From JARLFX01 sp036404255 (GTDB lineage Bacteria; Acidobacteriota; Terriglobia; Terriglobales; Acidobacteriaceae), in contig DASWOP010000169.1 in NCBI GenBank assembly GCA_036404255.1, positions 1-10,025 on the forward strand: a stretch of 10,025 bases of DNA, given 5' to 3'. A model generated the notes under the pieces. It saw only the letters and a program-made list of their open reading frames with translations. It had not been told where the DNA came from and ran no database searches. The position numbers and the translations under genes were made by a program. Below are positions 1 to 6,738 of the stretch, piece by piece. Each line of letters starts with the position of its first letter. The first letter of the stretch is position 1.

Positions 1-77
1 TGTATCCGCAGATGGTGCTGGCGGTGGTGAATAGCACGGCAATGCAGATTGTGCAGCAAGTAAAGTTGGCGTTCTGA
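1..77 (+). CDS. nuoM: NADH-quinone oxidoreductase subunit M-like, C-terminal end (partial)
   Basis: The gene enters from the left edge. Reading from base 3, it codes 24 residues and ends at TGA 75-77. The visible tail begins YPQMVLAVVNSTAM. It resembles the tail of the next gene, which has YPQMLLKVIVPALNS near its end. A Tyr-Pro pair after the last membrane helix is common in NuoM proteins. The stop lies only 2 bases before the next start, so the two genes are surely in one operon. I infer that this is a first NuoM copy. NuoL would be the alternative, but NuoL tails usually lack this motif. The call rests on very few residues. Confidence 0.55.
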   Translation, partial: YPQMVLAVVNSTAMQIVQQVKLAF

Positions 78-79
78 TT

Positions 80-1588
80 ATGGTTGCGTGGACGATCTAC
101 ATCTCGTTTCTTGGCGCTGTGGCGCTGCTGCTGTTGCCGAAGGGCAACGCTATGGCGGCGCGCGTGGTCGCTCTGCTGACGGCGACGGCTGGATTTGCGC
201 TGGCGCTGGCGGCCTTCTGCACGCATCGCAGCGGAGAGATGCTGACGGTGACGCGGGCGCCTTGGATTCCCTCGCTGGGCATTGAGTATCATCTCGCGGC
301 GGACGGCATCAGCCTGTGCCTAGTGCTACTTACCGGCGTGATCGCGGTGGCGGGCGTTCTCTTCTCGTGGAACATCGCGGTACGCACCAAAGAATTTTTC
401 GCGTTCTACCTGCTGCTCATCGGCGCGGTGTACGGCGTGTTTCTCAGCTACGATCTCTTCCTGCTGTTCGTGTTCTACGAGATCGTGATTATTCCGAAGT
501 ATTTCCTGATCGCGATATGGGGTTCCACGCGGCGCGAGTATGGCGCGATGAAGCTGGCGCTGTATTCGTTCGTGGGCAGCGCGATGGTGCTGGTCGGGCT
601 GATCGCGGCGTATGTGGTGGCTGGCGGCAGGAGCATGGCGTTGGGCGATCTGGCGGGCTATGCGTTTCCGCTGCACTTCCAGATGTGGGCGTTCCCGCTG
701 GTGTTTGTTGGCTTTGCGATTCTCGCGGGCCTGTGGCCGTTCCATACCTGGGCGCCGACTGGACACGTGGCTGCGCCGACGGCTGCTTCCATGCTGCTGG
801 CCGGTGTGGTGATGAAGCTGGGCGCATACGGTTGCCTGCGGGTCGCGATGACGCTCTTCCCGCTGGGCTTGAGCCCGTGGGGATTCCACGTGCTTGGGTT
901 GGGTTCGTGGCGCGATGTATTTGCGGTGCTGGCGGTGATCGGCATTGTGTACGGCGCGCTGGTGGCTCTGGTGCAGCGCGACTTCAAGTTTGTGATCGGC
1001 TACTCCAGCGTGAGCCACATGGGTTTCATCCTGCTGGGCCTGATGACGCTGAATCAGATTGGCCTGTCTGGTGCGGTGCTGCAGATGATCTCGCACGGTA
1101 TTCTCGCGGGGCTGATGTTCGCCGTGGTGGGCCGGATGGTCTACGACCGCACGCATACGCGCGACCTGAAGGCGCTGGGCGGCTTCAACCTGAACCATGC
1201 GATTCCGTTTGCGGCGGTTACGTTTGTGATCGCGGGCATGGGGAGCATGGGCCTGCCGGGCTTCAGCGGATTTGTGGCGGAGATGATGATCGTGATCGGC
1301 GCATGGCGCGCGTTCCCGCTACTGGCGCTGTGTGTGGGCGTGGGGATTGTGGTGGGGGTGGCGTATATCTGGCGCGCGATGCAGAAGGCGTTCTTCGCGG
1401 AGCCGGGTACCGCAGTGGCGGAGCATGAGCCGCTGGCTGCGATTACGATTCCGGAGAAGCTGGGCGCGATGATTTTGATTGCTGCGAGCGTGGCTGTGGG
1501 CCTCTATCCGCAGATGCTGTTGAAGGTGATTGTGCCGGCGCTGAATTCGCCGCTGTTTGACGGGCTGCGGAAGGGGAACTGGCAATGA
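80..1588 (+). CDS. nuoM: NADH-quinone oxidoreductase subunit M (second NuoM of the operon)
   Basis: This is a 502-residue, wholly hydrophobic protein with about 14 membrane helices, close to the usual NuoM length. NuoM is an antiporter-like subunit in the membrane arm of respiratory complex I, where it moves protons while NADH is oxidised by quinone. The key charged residues of the proton path are visible: E134 in FVFYEIVIIPKYFLIAIWG, K246 in AGVVMKLGAYG, K303 in RDFKFVIGYSSVSHMGF and E401 in GLPGFSGFVAEMM. By motif these match E144, K234, K265 and E407 of the E. coli subunit. The segment FHTWAPTGHVAAPT (221-234) is unusual: most family members have WLPDAH, and here the Asp is Thr. The start is 2 bases after the preceding stop with no clear Shine-Dalgarno, which suggests translational coupling. 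The end overlaps nuoN by 4 bases. The family is certain; being a second copy is inferred from the preceding tail. Confidence 0.96.
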   Translation: MVAWTIYISFLGAVALLLLPKGNAMAARVVALLTATAGFALALAAFCTHRSGEMLTVTRAPWIPSLGIEYHLAADGISLCLVLLTGVIAVAGVLFSWNIAVRTKEFFAFYLLLIGAVYGVFLSYDLFLLFVFYEIVIIPKYFLIAIWGSTRREYGAMKLALYSFVGSAMVLVGLIAAYVVAGGRSMALGDLAGYAFPLHFQMWAFPLVFVGFAILAGLWPFHTWAPTGHVAAPTAASMLLAGVVMKLGAYGCLRVAMTLFPLGLSPWGFHVLGLGSWRDVFAVLAVIGIVYGALVALVQRDFKFVIGYSSVSHMGFILLGLMTLNQIGLSGAVLQMISHGILAGLMFAVVGRMVYDRTHTRDLKALGGFNLNHAIPFAAVTFVIAGMGSMGLPGFSGFVAEMMIVIGAWRAFPLLALCVGVGIVVGVAYIWRAMQKAFFAEPGTAVAEHEPLAAITIPEKLGAMILIAASVAVGLYPQMLLKVIVPALNSPLFDGLRKGNWQ

Positions 1589-3069
1589 TGGCTTCACTGC
1601 ACAATGCACTGTTCCAGCTGGCGCTGCCGGAGATCGTTCTGGTGGTGGCGGCGCTGCTGGTGCTCTCGATCGATCTGCTGGCGCTGCGCGCGCAGGCGAT
1701 CCGCATGCGCTTTGGCGTAGCGGTTACGGTTGCAACCATCGGCTGCGTGGCGGCGATTGCGCGCATTGTGATGGCAGCGCACACGGCGAATGTGCTGGAC
1801 GGCATGTTGGTGGCGAATCCTCTGACGCAACTGGTACAGGTTGCGCTGTTGGTGATGGCGATCGTGACGCTGCTGATCGCGGTGGATTCCAAGTTCACGG
1901 AAAACGTGGGCGAGTTTGTGCTGATCGTGCTGCTGGCGACGGCGGGCATGATGTTCATGGTCGCCTCACGCGACATCCTGGTGATCTTTGTCGCGCTGGA
2001 ACTGTTGAGCCTGTCACTGTACATTTTGGCTGGATTTGACAAGCACAGCCCGCGGTCGGCGGAAGCGGCACTGAAGTATTTTCTGTTTGGCGGCATGTCT
2101 GCCGGGTTCCTGTTGTACGGGTTCAGCCTGCTCTATGGGATGTCGAATTCGACGAAGCTCGCGAGCATCGCGTTGGCCGTGCAGGGTACGCAGCTGAATC
2201 CGCTGCTGATTATCGCGCTGGTGACGACGGTAATTGGATTCGCCTTCAAGGTGGCCGCTGCGCCGCTGCATTTCTGGGCGCCGGATGCGTATGAAGGCGC
2301 GCCGCTGCCGAGCGCGGCGTTGATTGCGTCGAGCTCCAAGGTGGCGAGTTTTTTCATCTTCTACCAGGTGATGACGGTTGGCTTTGCCGGGGTGGAAGGC
2401 ACAGCGTGGCCGCATGGCACGGTAGGCTGGGTGCCACTGCTGGCCCTGGTGGCCGTGCTCTCTATGGTGCTGGGCAATGTGGCAGCGCTGGCACAGAGCA
2501 GTGTGCGCCGGCTGCTGGCGTATTCGGCGATTGGCCATGCGGGTTACATGCTGCTGGCGATTGTGAGCCATACCGGGCAGAGCTTGTCCGCGCTGGTCTA
2601 TTACGTGATCACGTATGGGCTGACGACGCTGGGCGCGTTCGCTGTGGTGGGCGTGGTGCAGGAGAAGACGGGTGGCGATAAGCTGGAGGATTTTGCGGGG
2701 CTGAGCCGGCGTTCGCCGGTGCTGGCGGCGAGTATGTTCGTCTTCATGCTATCGCTCGCGGGGATTCCGCCGCTGGCTGGATTCTTCGGCAAGTTCTACC
2801 TGTTCGTGTCGGTGCTGGGCGCTGGGCCGCGGCCGATCGGTCTGGTGTGGATGGTCGGGCTGGCAATTGCGATGAGTGCGGTGTCGCTTTACTACTATCT
2901 GCAGGTGTTGAAGCGTGTGTTCGTGGCTGCGCCTGCGGTAGATGCGGGGAAGATCGATGTGCCGTGGCTGCGCGGGCTGGTGATTGTGCTGCTGGCGGCT
3001 GGCGTTGTGGTGCTTGGCTGTGCGCCGCACCTGCTGCTGAAGTGGATTCTGCTGGCGGCGGCGCAGTAG
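1585..3069 (+). CDS. nuoN: NADH-quinone oxidoreductase subunit N
   Basis: This 494-residue protein has about 14 membrane helices and is the antiporter-like subunit of complex I nearest the NuoJ/K/A/H end of the membrane arm. Signature residues are present: E139 in FVALELLSLSLYILAG, K222 in FAFKVAAAPLHFWAPDAYEG, K252 in SSSKVASFF, and K403 in AGIPPLAGFFGKFYLF. The Lys in the last of these, where NuoL/NuoM carry other charged residues, is typical of NuoN. WAPDAYEGAP keeps the loop Asp that the neighbouring NuoM has lost. The ATG at 1585 overlaps the nuoM TGA (ATGA), and AAGGGGA at 1572-1578 is a good ribosome site. A second in-frame ATG follows immediately at 1588. NuoN is normally the last nuo gene, and here it is followed by a convergent gene, so the operon ends at this point. 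Confidence 0.97.
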   Translation: MMASLHNALFQLALPEIVLVVAALLVLSIDLLALRAQAIRMRFGVAVTVATIGCVAAIARIVMAAHTANVLDGMLVANPLTQLVQVALLVMAIVTLLIAVDSKFTENVGEFVLIVLLATAGMMFMVASRDILVIFVALELLSLSLYILAGFDKHSPRSAEAALKYFLFGGMSAGFLLYGFSLLYGMSNSTKLASIALAVQGTQLNPLLIIALVTTVIGFAFKVAAAPLHFWAPDAYEGAPLPSAALIASSSKVASFFIFYQVMTVGFAGVEGTAWPHGTVGWVPLLALVAVLSMVLGNVAALAQSSVRRLLAYSAIGHAGYMLLAIVSHTGQSLSALVYYVITYGLTTLGAFAVVGVVQEKTGGDKLEDFAGLSRRSPVLAASMFVFMLSLAGIPPLAGFFGKFYLFVSVLGAGPRPIGLVWMVGLAIAMSAVSLYYYLQVLKRVFVAAPAVDAGKIDVPWLRGLVIVLLAAGVVVLGCAPHLLLKWILLAAAQ

Positions 3070-3077
3070 GGACTTTG

Positions 3078-3878
3078 CTATTCCCGCTCCTCAGGGGTGA
3101 AGCGAACAGAGACCGGAATCGCTGTGCCATGCTCTATTTTGTACTGCGCGTAGATATTGCCAAGACCTCCGCAGGCATGGCACTCCGCGTCTTCCTTTTG
3201 GACCCAACTTTGCAGTTCTGATTTTTCCAGATTCAGCGCCCAACAGCTAGAGACATATGTGCCATTTTCGGGAATGATGCGATTTATTGCTTGCAGCAGA
3301 GGAGAGAAGTTCACCTCGTGGGCACCAGCTTTGTCGAACCACCAATAGCCTTCTTCGCAGCCTCCGCCGTTTCCGGTGTCCGGATCGTATGTCCCCAGGA
3401 TCGCATCCGGTCCAGTTCCATAGATTGCGGCAGACTTCATCGTGGCAAAGAGGCCACCGAGATCTTCTAGCCTATAGATCTCTTCGTATAGGCCTTGAGT
3501 TCCGACCTGTACAAGTAAACTCTTCCATTGCTCAGGCTGCTCAGGCTGCTCAGGAAGATCGTCGACACCCGCTCCGTCTGAGGAATTGGTCTGAGAAGAG
3601 TGGATTGTTGTGAGGGTCTGGACGATCCGGTGTCCGGAGATGGCCCCTAAATAGCTGACCTTCTGTTCAACTCGCTCGCCTCGTCTTGTAACGATGCGGC
3701 CATTTTCATCCCTGAGCCGGCTCTTCGTCCACCAGGACAGAGGGTGCGGGGCTGGAGTATCCAGTTTGACGTCACTGTCGGCAGTAATGACCTTTCTCTG
3801 TACCTGACCGTGGAAAAGCGTTGGGGTGACGATCAGCAAAGTCATAGCTATAAGGCGGCGGAAGATTGCTGGTGGCAC
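3078..3878 (-). CDS. Exported protein of unknown function
   Basis: I do not recognise a family. The reading frame is open up to an ATG at 3971, but I prefer the GTG at 3876-3878. It is preceded by GAGG with a 6-base gap, and it turns the N-terminus into a credible Sec signal peptide: PPAIFRRLIAMTLLIVTP, with two Arg, then a hydrophobic core, then likely cleavage near residues 23-25 (HGQ). This gives 266 residues. The mature part is polar, with no further membrane helix. A PEQ triplet repeat lies at 109-117. Its C-terminal half has four Cys (174, 212, 233, 236), the last two as CHAC, in a region rich in Trp, Tyr and Gly (for example CEEGYWWFD). After export the Cys could form disulfides. GC is clearly lower than in the nuo genes (about 48-52% against 58-67% in 60-base samples counted by hand), with ATA, AGA and AGG codons, so it may be recently acquired or a fast-evolving lineage gene. 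It is convergent to nuoN with an 8-base gap. Confidence 0.75.
   Translation of the reverse strand: MPPAIFRRLIAMTLLIVTPTLFHGQVQRKVITADSDVKLDTPAPHPLSWWTKSRLRDENGRIVTRRGERVEQKVSYLGAISGHRIVQTLTTIHSSQTNSSDGAGVDDLPEQPEQPEQWKSLLVQVGTQGLYEEIYRLEDLGGLFATMKSAAIYGTGPDAILGTYDPDTGNGGGCEEGYWWFDKAGAHEVNFSPLLQAINRIIPENGTYVSSCWALNLEKSELQSWVQKEDAECHACGGLGNIYAQYKIEHGTAIPVSVRFTPEERE
3531..3554. repeat. Short in-frame 9-base tandem repeat
   Basis: The unit ctcaggctg occurs at 3531-3539 and 3540-3548 and is followed by a partial third copy at 3549-3554. In the gene on the minus strand it encodes Pro-Glu-Gln three times (residues 109-117 of the exported protein). The unit is a multiple of three, so copy-number change would lengthen or shorten the linker without breaking the frame. 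Confidence 0.8.
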
Positions 3879-3884
3879 TCGATA

Positions 3885-3888
3885 CCTC
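3885..3888 (-). promoter_or_regulatory. Ribosome binding site that decides a GTG start
   Basis: GAGG on the minus strand, six bases before the GTG at 3878, supports that codon as the start of the exported protein. Neither the upstream ATG at 3971 nor the in-frame ATG at 3843-3845 has a comparable site. Confidence 0.6.
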
Positions 3889-4004
3889 GATGATGGAAAG
3901 ATATATGCATACACACTAGCACCCGCTGGCACAGCGATTCCAGCGCGCATGGCGAATCGATGGCAGTCCAAAGCGGTACTTCTGCAAAGTAGGACGACAA
4001 GCAG

Positions 4005-4025
4005 ATTCTTGGCTGTGCTCAGAAT
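4005..4025. repeat. Hairpin element resembling a dispersed intergenic repeat
   Basis: The + strand reads ATTCTTGGCTGTGCTCAGAAT, an imperfect inverted repeat with five-base perfect outer arms (ATTCT/AGAAT), one mismatch and an inner GGC/GCT stem around a TGT loop. It is flanked by gcag on one side and gacaa on the other. On the minus strand it reads as a GTCATTCTGAGC...AGAATCTGC pattern, which I remember from intergenic regions of many acidobacterial and other genomes. It lies between the ClC stop and the exported-protein gene, within the gene-free stretch 3879-4039. No T-run follows it, so a terminator role is not supported. Nothing else in that stretch could be assigned except an AT-rich patch near 3899-3910 that might contribute to a promoter for the minus-strand gene. 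Confidence 0.5.
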
Positions 4026-4039
4026 GACAAATCAGAAAA

Positions 4040-5755
4040 TTACTGCCGATGGAAGCGGTCGAGGGCGCTCTTCTGCGTGAGGAGGCCTTCGATGAGGCCG
4101 CGTTGCGCGCGGTTGGCGATGGTAAGCATGGGCCAGCGGGAGAAGTAGGGGAGCGCGTTCACCAGGGGCTGGTCGGGGAAGAGTACAGGGATGCGCTCCG
4201 GCGGGAGCAGGGTTTCGAGGGCAAGGCTGGGGGCATCGGGATTCGACGCGGCGAGAGTGCGCAGCTCGCCTAATGTGGCGGCGTAGGTGCCGCCGTCTGA
4301 ACAGCGGATGAGGATCGCAGTGGCCTCCAGCGGCATCTCGCCTGGGAGAGGCTGTGCACCGTCCAGCACGGGCACGGTGACGGGCTGGATGGCGTCTTCG
4401 ATGCGCAGGTCGATTTCCTCGCGCTGCTCCTCCATGGAGGGCAGGTCGAGGCCGTCCTGGTGGGTGAGCAGCTCGAAGATCGGCACGGGCTGCAGGCTGC
4501 GTGCGATGAGGTAGGCGATGGTATTGGCCAGGATGACGGGCAGGATGACGGAGTAATTTCCGCTGACCTCCAGCACCATGAAGACGGAGGTGAGCGGCGC
4601 GCGCAGAAACGCTGCGAAGAGCACGCCCATGCCGACCAGGGCGTATGCGCCGATGGTGACGCCGAGGTGCGGGAAGATGAGGTGCTCCACCGTTCCCACG
4701 GACGCGCCCAGCATGGCTCCGATGAAGAGTGTTGGCGCGAACATGCCGCCGGGTGTGCCGCTGGAAAAGGAGAGCGTGGTGGCGATGATCTTGAAACCAG
4801 CCAGCAACAAGAGCATGCGAAGAGCGAACTGCGCGTGCATGGCCTGGTCGATGGCTCCGTAGCCCGCACCCATGACCTGCGGCAGGCCGAAGTAGCCGAT
4901 GCCGCCGACGAGCAGGCCGGCGAGGGCGGGCTGCAGCGTCTGCCAGTTGACGGACTGACGGCGCAGACGCGGACGTAGCCAGCCGAGTGCGCTGGAGAAG
5001 AGGAGCGAGGCAGCGCCGCCGATGATTCCCATGACGGCATAGGCGAGCAACTCGCGGGGGTCGCGCAGGGAGATGGAGGGTATGCGGAACATCGGCTCTG
5101 TGCCCCAGAACCAGCGCGCCACGACTACGCTGGAGACGGCGGCAAGGACGATGGAGCCGAGAATGCCCGCGCTCCACTGGCCGATGACCTCTTCAATGAC
5201 GAAGAGGATGGCGGAGATCGGCGCGTTGAATGCCGCGGCCAGGCCTGCGGCTGCACCCACGGGCGCGAAAAGGCGGAGACGCTGGCGGGAGAGGCCGAGG
5301 CGGCGGCTGAGGAGCGACGCCACGCCAGCGCCGATCTGCAGCGAGGGATCTTCCGGTCCCAGCGAGTGGCCGCTGCCGATGGCCAGCGCGGAGAGGAGGA
5401 ACTTGCCCGTCACGGTGCGGACAGAGATGTAGCCGTTGTGGATGTAGAGTGCGGCCTTGGTCTGGTTTACGCCGCTGCCGCGGACCTCTGGAAAAACGAA
5501 GCGGGTGAGCAGAGCGATGACCAGACCGGCGGCTGCCGGGATAAAGATGATGCGCAGATGGTGCGGTGAGCGCTGCGCGCCCAGCAGAAGGAGGCTGAGC
5601 CATTCGATGGCGATGCGGAAGCAGACAACCAGCAGGCCGGAGATGATGCCGATGAAGATCGCAAGCAGGAGGAAGAGACGGCCTTCCTGCACAGGCGTCA
5701 GTGCTGGCTCGGGCGCAGTGCCAAGCGTGACGGGAGTGGGGTCGCTTGGCGTCAT
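4040..5755 (-). CDS. ClC-family chloride channel or Cl-/H+ antiporter
   Basis: This 571-residue protein has a ClC membrane core (about 25-425) and a cytoplasmic tail. ClC proteins move chloride or similar anions, either passively or in exchange for protons. The filter elements can be read in order: GSGVNQ (93-98, usual GSGIP), GPEDPSLQIG (133-142, usual GREGP) with the gating Glu at E135, VIEEV (186-190) whose second Glu matches the internal proton-pathway Glu of E. coli ClC, and GGMFAP (336-341, usual GxFxP). The tyrosine that coordinates the central ion appears to be replaced by F427 in PIFELL. Both glutamates are kept, so an exchanger is likelier than a channel. The tail (about 430-571) looks like a weakly conserved CBS pair; its last part, RIPVLFPDQPLVNALPYFSR, has CBS character. 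The ATG overlaps the stop of the TPR gene upstream (ATGA). A weak GGGAG lies 11 bases before the start. The family is sure; substrate and mechanism are inferred. Confidence 0.94.
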   Translation of the reverse strand: MTPSDPTPVTLGTAPEPALTPVQEGRLFLLLAIFIGIISGLLVVCFRIAIEWLSLLLLGAQRSPHHLRIIFIPAAAGLVIALLTRFVFPEVRGSGVNQTKAALYIHNGYISVRTVTGKFLLSALAIGSGHSLGPEDPSLQIGAGVASLLSRRLGLSRQRLRLFAPVGAAAGLAAAFNAPISAILFVIEEVIGQWSAGILGSIVLAAVSSVVVARWFWGTEPMFRIPSISLRDPRELLAYAVMGIIGGAASLLFSSALGWLRPRLRRQSVNWQTLQPALAGLLVGGIGYFGLPQVMGAGYGAIDQAMHAQFALRMLLLLAGFKIIATTLSFSSGTPGGMFAPTLFIGAMLGASVGTVEHLIFPHLGVTIGAYALVGMGVLFAAFLRAPLTSVFMVLEVSGNYSVILPVILANTIAYLIARSLQPVPIFELLTHQDGLDLPSMEEQREEIDLRIEDAIQPVTVPVLDGAQPLPGEMPLEATAILIRCSDGGTYAATLGELRTLAASNPDAPSLALETLLPPERIPVLFPDQPLVNALPYFSRWPMLTIANRAQRGLIEGLLTQKSALDRFHRQ

Positions 5756-6675
5756 CGTGATCTGTGCTCCCGTCCGGCAGCCTTGCGCTGTTCGATCTCG
5801 GTCTCCTGCAACTGCTTGAGCAGTGCGGCATCGGCTGTTCGCTGTGATTCCGTCAATCGGGGTTCACTGCGGCGGGGTGCAGCTTCCAGCGCACGCTGGA
5901 GATAATCCATTGCGTGGGGCGCATCGTTCAACTGGGCGGCGGTCTGGCCAGCGCCGTCCAGGGCAAGTGGGTTGCGAGGATCGTCGGAGATGGCCTTGCC
6001 GTACCAGGTAAGCGCGGCGGAGAGGTCGCCGATGCGGGTGAATTCGATGGCCATTTCAATCTCCGCGGCGGGAGTGTGGGCCGCGTTGCTGGCGGCTATC
6101 AGGAGCTCGGAGCGTGCGGTGGTGAAGTCATGCTGATCTTCCAGGTAGTGCAGCAGTTCCATGCGCACGCCGCGGCGACGATCCACTGCATTGCTCTGCC
6201 AGCTGCCGTAGATCGAGGCGCGATAGTACTGAATGGCATCGTCCATGTGGTTTGACGAGCGCGCCAGGCGTGCGAGCTCAAGGTTGATGAAGCCATCACC
6301 GGGGGCCATGTCCCAAAGCGTAAGAAAGTATTGAGTGGACTCTTCTGTGCGGCCTGCTTCGCCCAGGGCTTGCGCGAGGAGGAGTTGATCGGAACGCTCG
6401 TCGGGGGCGTACTCCAGCGCGGTGCGCAGGGCGAGGACAGCGTCTGCCGGACGGCTCGCTGCAAGTGCGGTGAGTCCCTGGGCAGTGAATTGGTGGGCCA
6501 GTGCAGTGCGATGAGCGCTGAAGGAGCGGAAGAGGAGCAGCGTGACGGCGAAGAGCGCGATGGTAATGAGGGTGAGCGTGAAAAAGATCAGCCCCTCTCG
6601 CAGCAGCCCTGGACGCCGGGACGAGACGCTGGCATTGGTGGAGCCGGGCTGCTGGGGGAGTTCGGAATCCTGCAT
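5752..6675 (-). CDS. Membrane-anchored tetratricopeptide-repeat protein
   Basis: This protein of 307 residues has a short polar N-terminus, a single membrane helix at about 28-49 (IFFTLTLITIALFAVTLLLF) and a soluble part of TPR-like helix pairs. Likely repeats are at about 62-93, 95-127, 132-156, 204-236 and 239-268. Examples are ALEYAPDE and the segment ALTWYGKAISDDPRNPLALD, which show the A/Y/P spacing typical of TPRs. The C-terminal 30 residues are charged and probably helical. Arg at 20, 21 and 26 precede the helix, so the positive-inside rule would keep the N-terminus in the cytoplasm and put the repeats outside; this is inferred. TPR domains act as protein-binding scaffolds, and no enzymatic motif is seen. 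The stop overlaps the ClC start by 4 bases, so the two are probably translated together. There is no good Shine-Dalgarno before the ATG; 63 bases separate it from the kinase gene upstream. The partner is unknown, with the ClC protein an obvious candidate. Confidence 0.85.
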   Translation of the reverse strand: MQDSELPQQPGSTNASVSSRRPGLLREGLIFFTLTLITIALFAVTLLLFRSFSAHRTALAHQFTAQGLTALAASRPADAVLALRTALEYAPDERSDQLLLAQALGEAGRTEESTQYFLTLWDMAPGDGFINLELARLARSSNHMDDAIQYYRASIYGSWQSNAVDRRRGVRMELLHYLEDQHDFTTARSELLIAASNAAHTPAAEIEMAIEFTRIGDLSAALTWYGKAISDDPRNPLALDGAGQTAAQLNDAPHAMDYLQRALEAAPRRSEPRLTESQRTADAALLKQLQETEIEQRKAAGREHRSR

Positions 6676-6738
6676 TGTGATTAGTTTAAGCCAACGGAGG
6701 CAAAGGGGTGCTGGCCGAGATGGAATGTGTCGGTCTCT

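Noticed and set aside
326..1198. Long minus-strand frame of 290 codons opposite nuoM
   Set aside because: Composition is dominated by His, Gln and Arg, typical of an antisense shadow, and nuoM is unambiguous.
316..1428. Long + frame of 370 codons inside nuoM
   Set aside because: Its translation is rich in Arg, Gly, Ala and Cys with no family features. It is a shadow of the high-GC nuoM gene.
3070..3105. Possible intrinsic terminator after nuoN
   Set aside because: CGCT/AGCG arms can pair, but the stem is interrupted and no T-run follows on either strand.
3879..3971. ATG at 3971 as the start of the exported protein (297 residues)
   Set aside because: It would place 31 unrelated residues before the signal peptide and has no ribosome site, while the GTG at 3878 has GAGG at the right distance.
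4032..5177. 381-codon minus frame overlapping the ClC gene
   Set aside because: It is an Arg/Pro/His-rich alternate frame of the ClC gene, which has clear filter motifs.
5320..5480. ClC gene as a fluoride-specific (CLC-F) exporter
   Set aside because: CLC-F proteins replace the filter Ser (usually by Met), whereas GSG is retained here, and there is no fluoride riboswitch-like leader that I can recognise.
6676..6738. Separate promoter for the TPR gene (TAAACT near the start)
   Set aside because: The nearest -35-like TTGCCT is only 9 bases away, far too close, and no other -35 fits.
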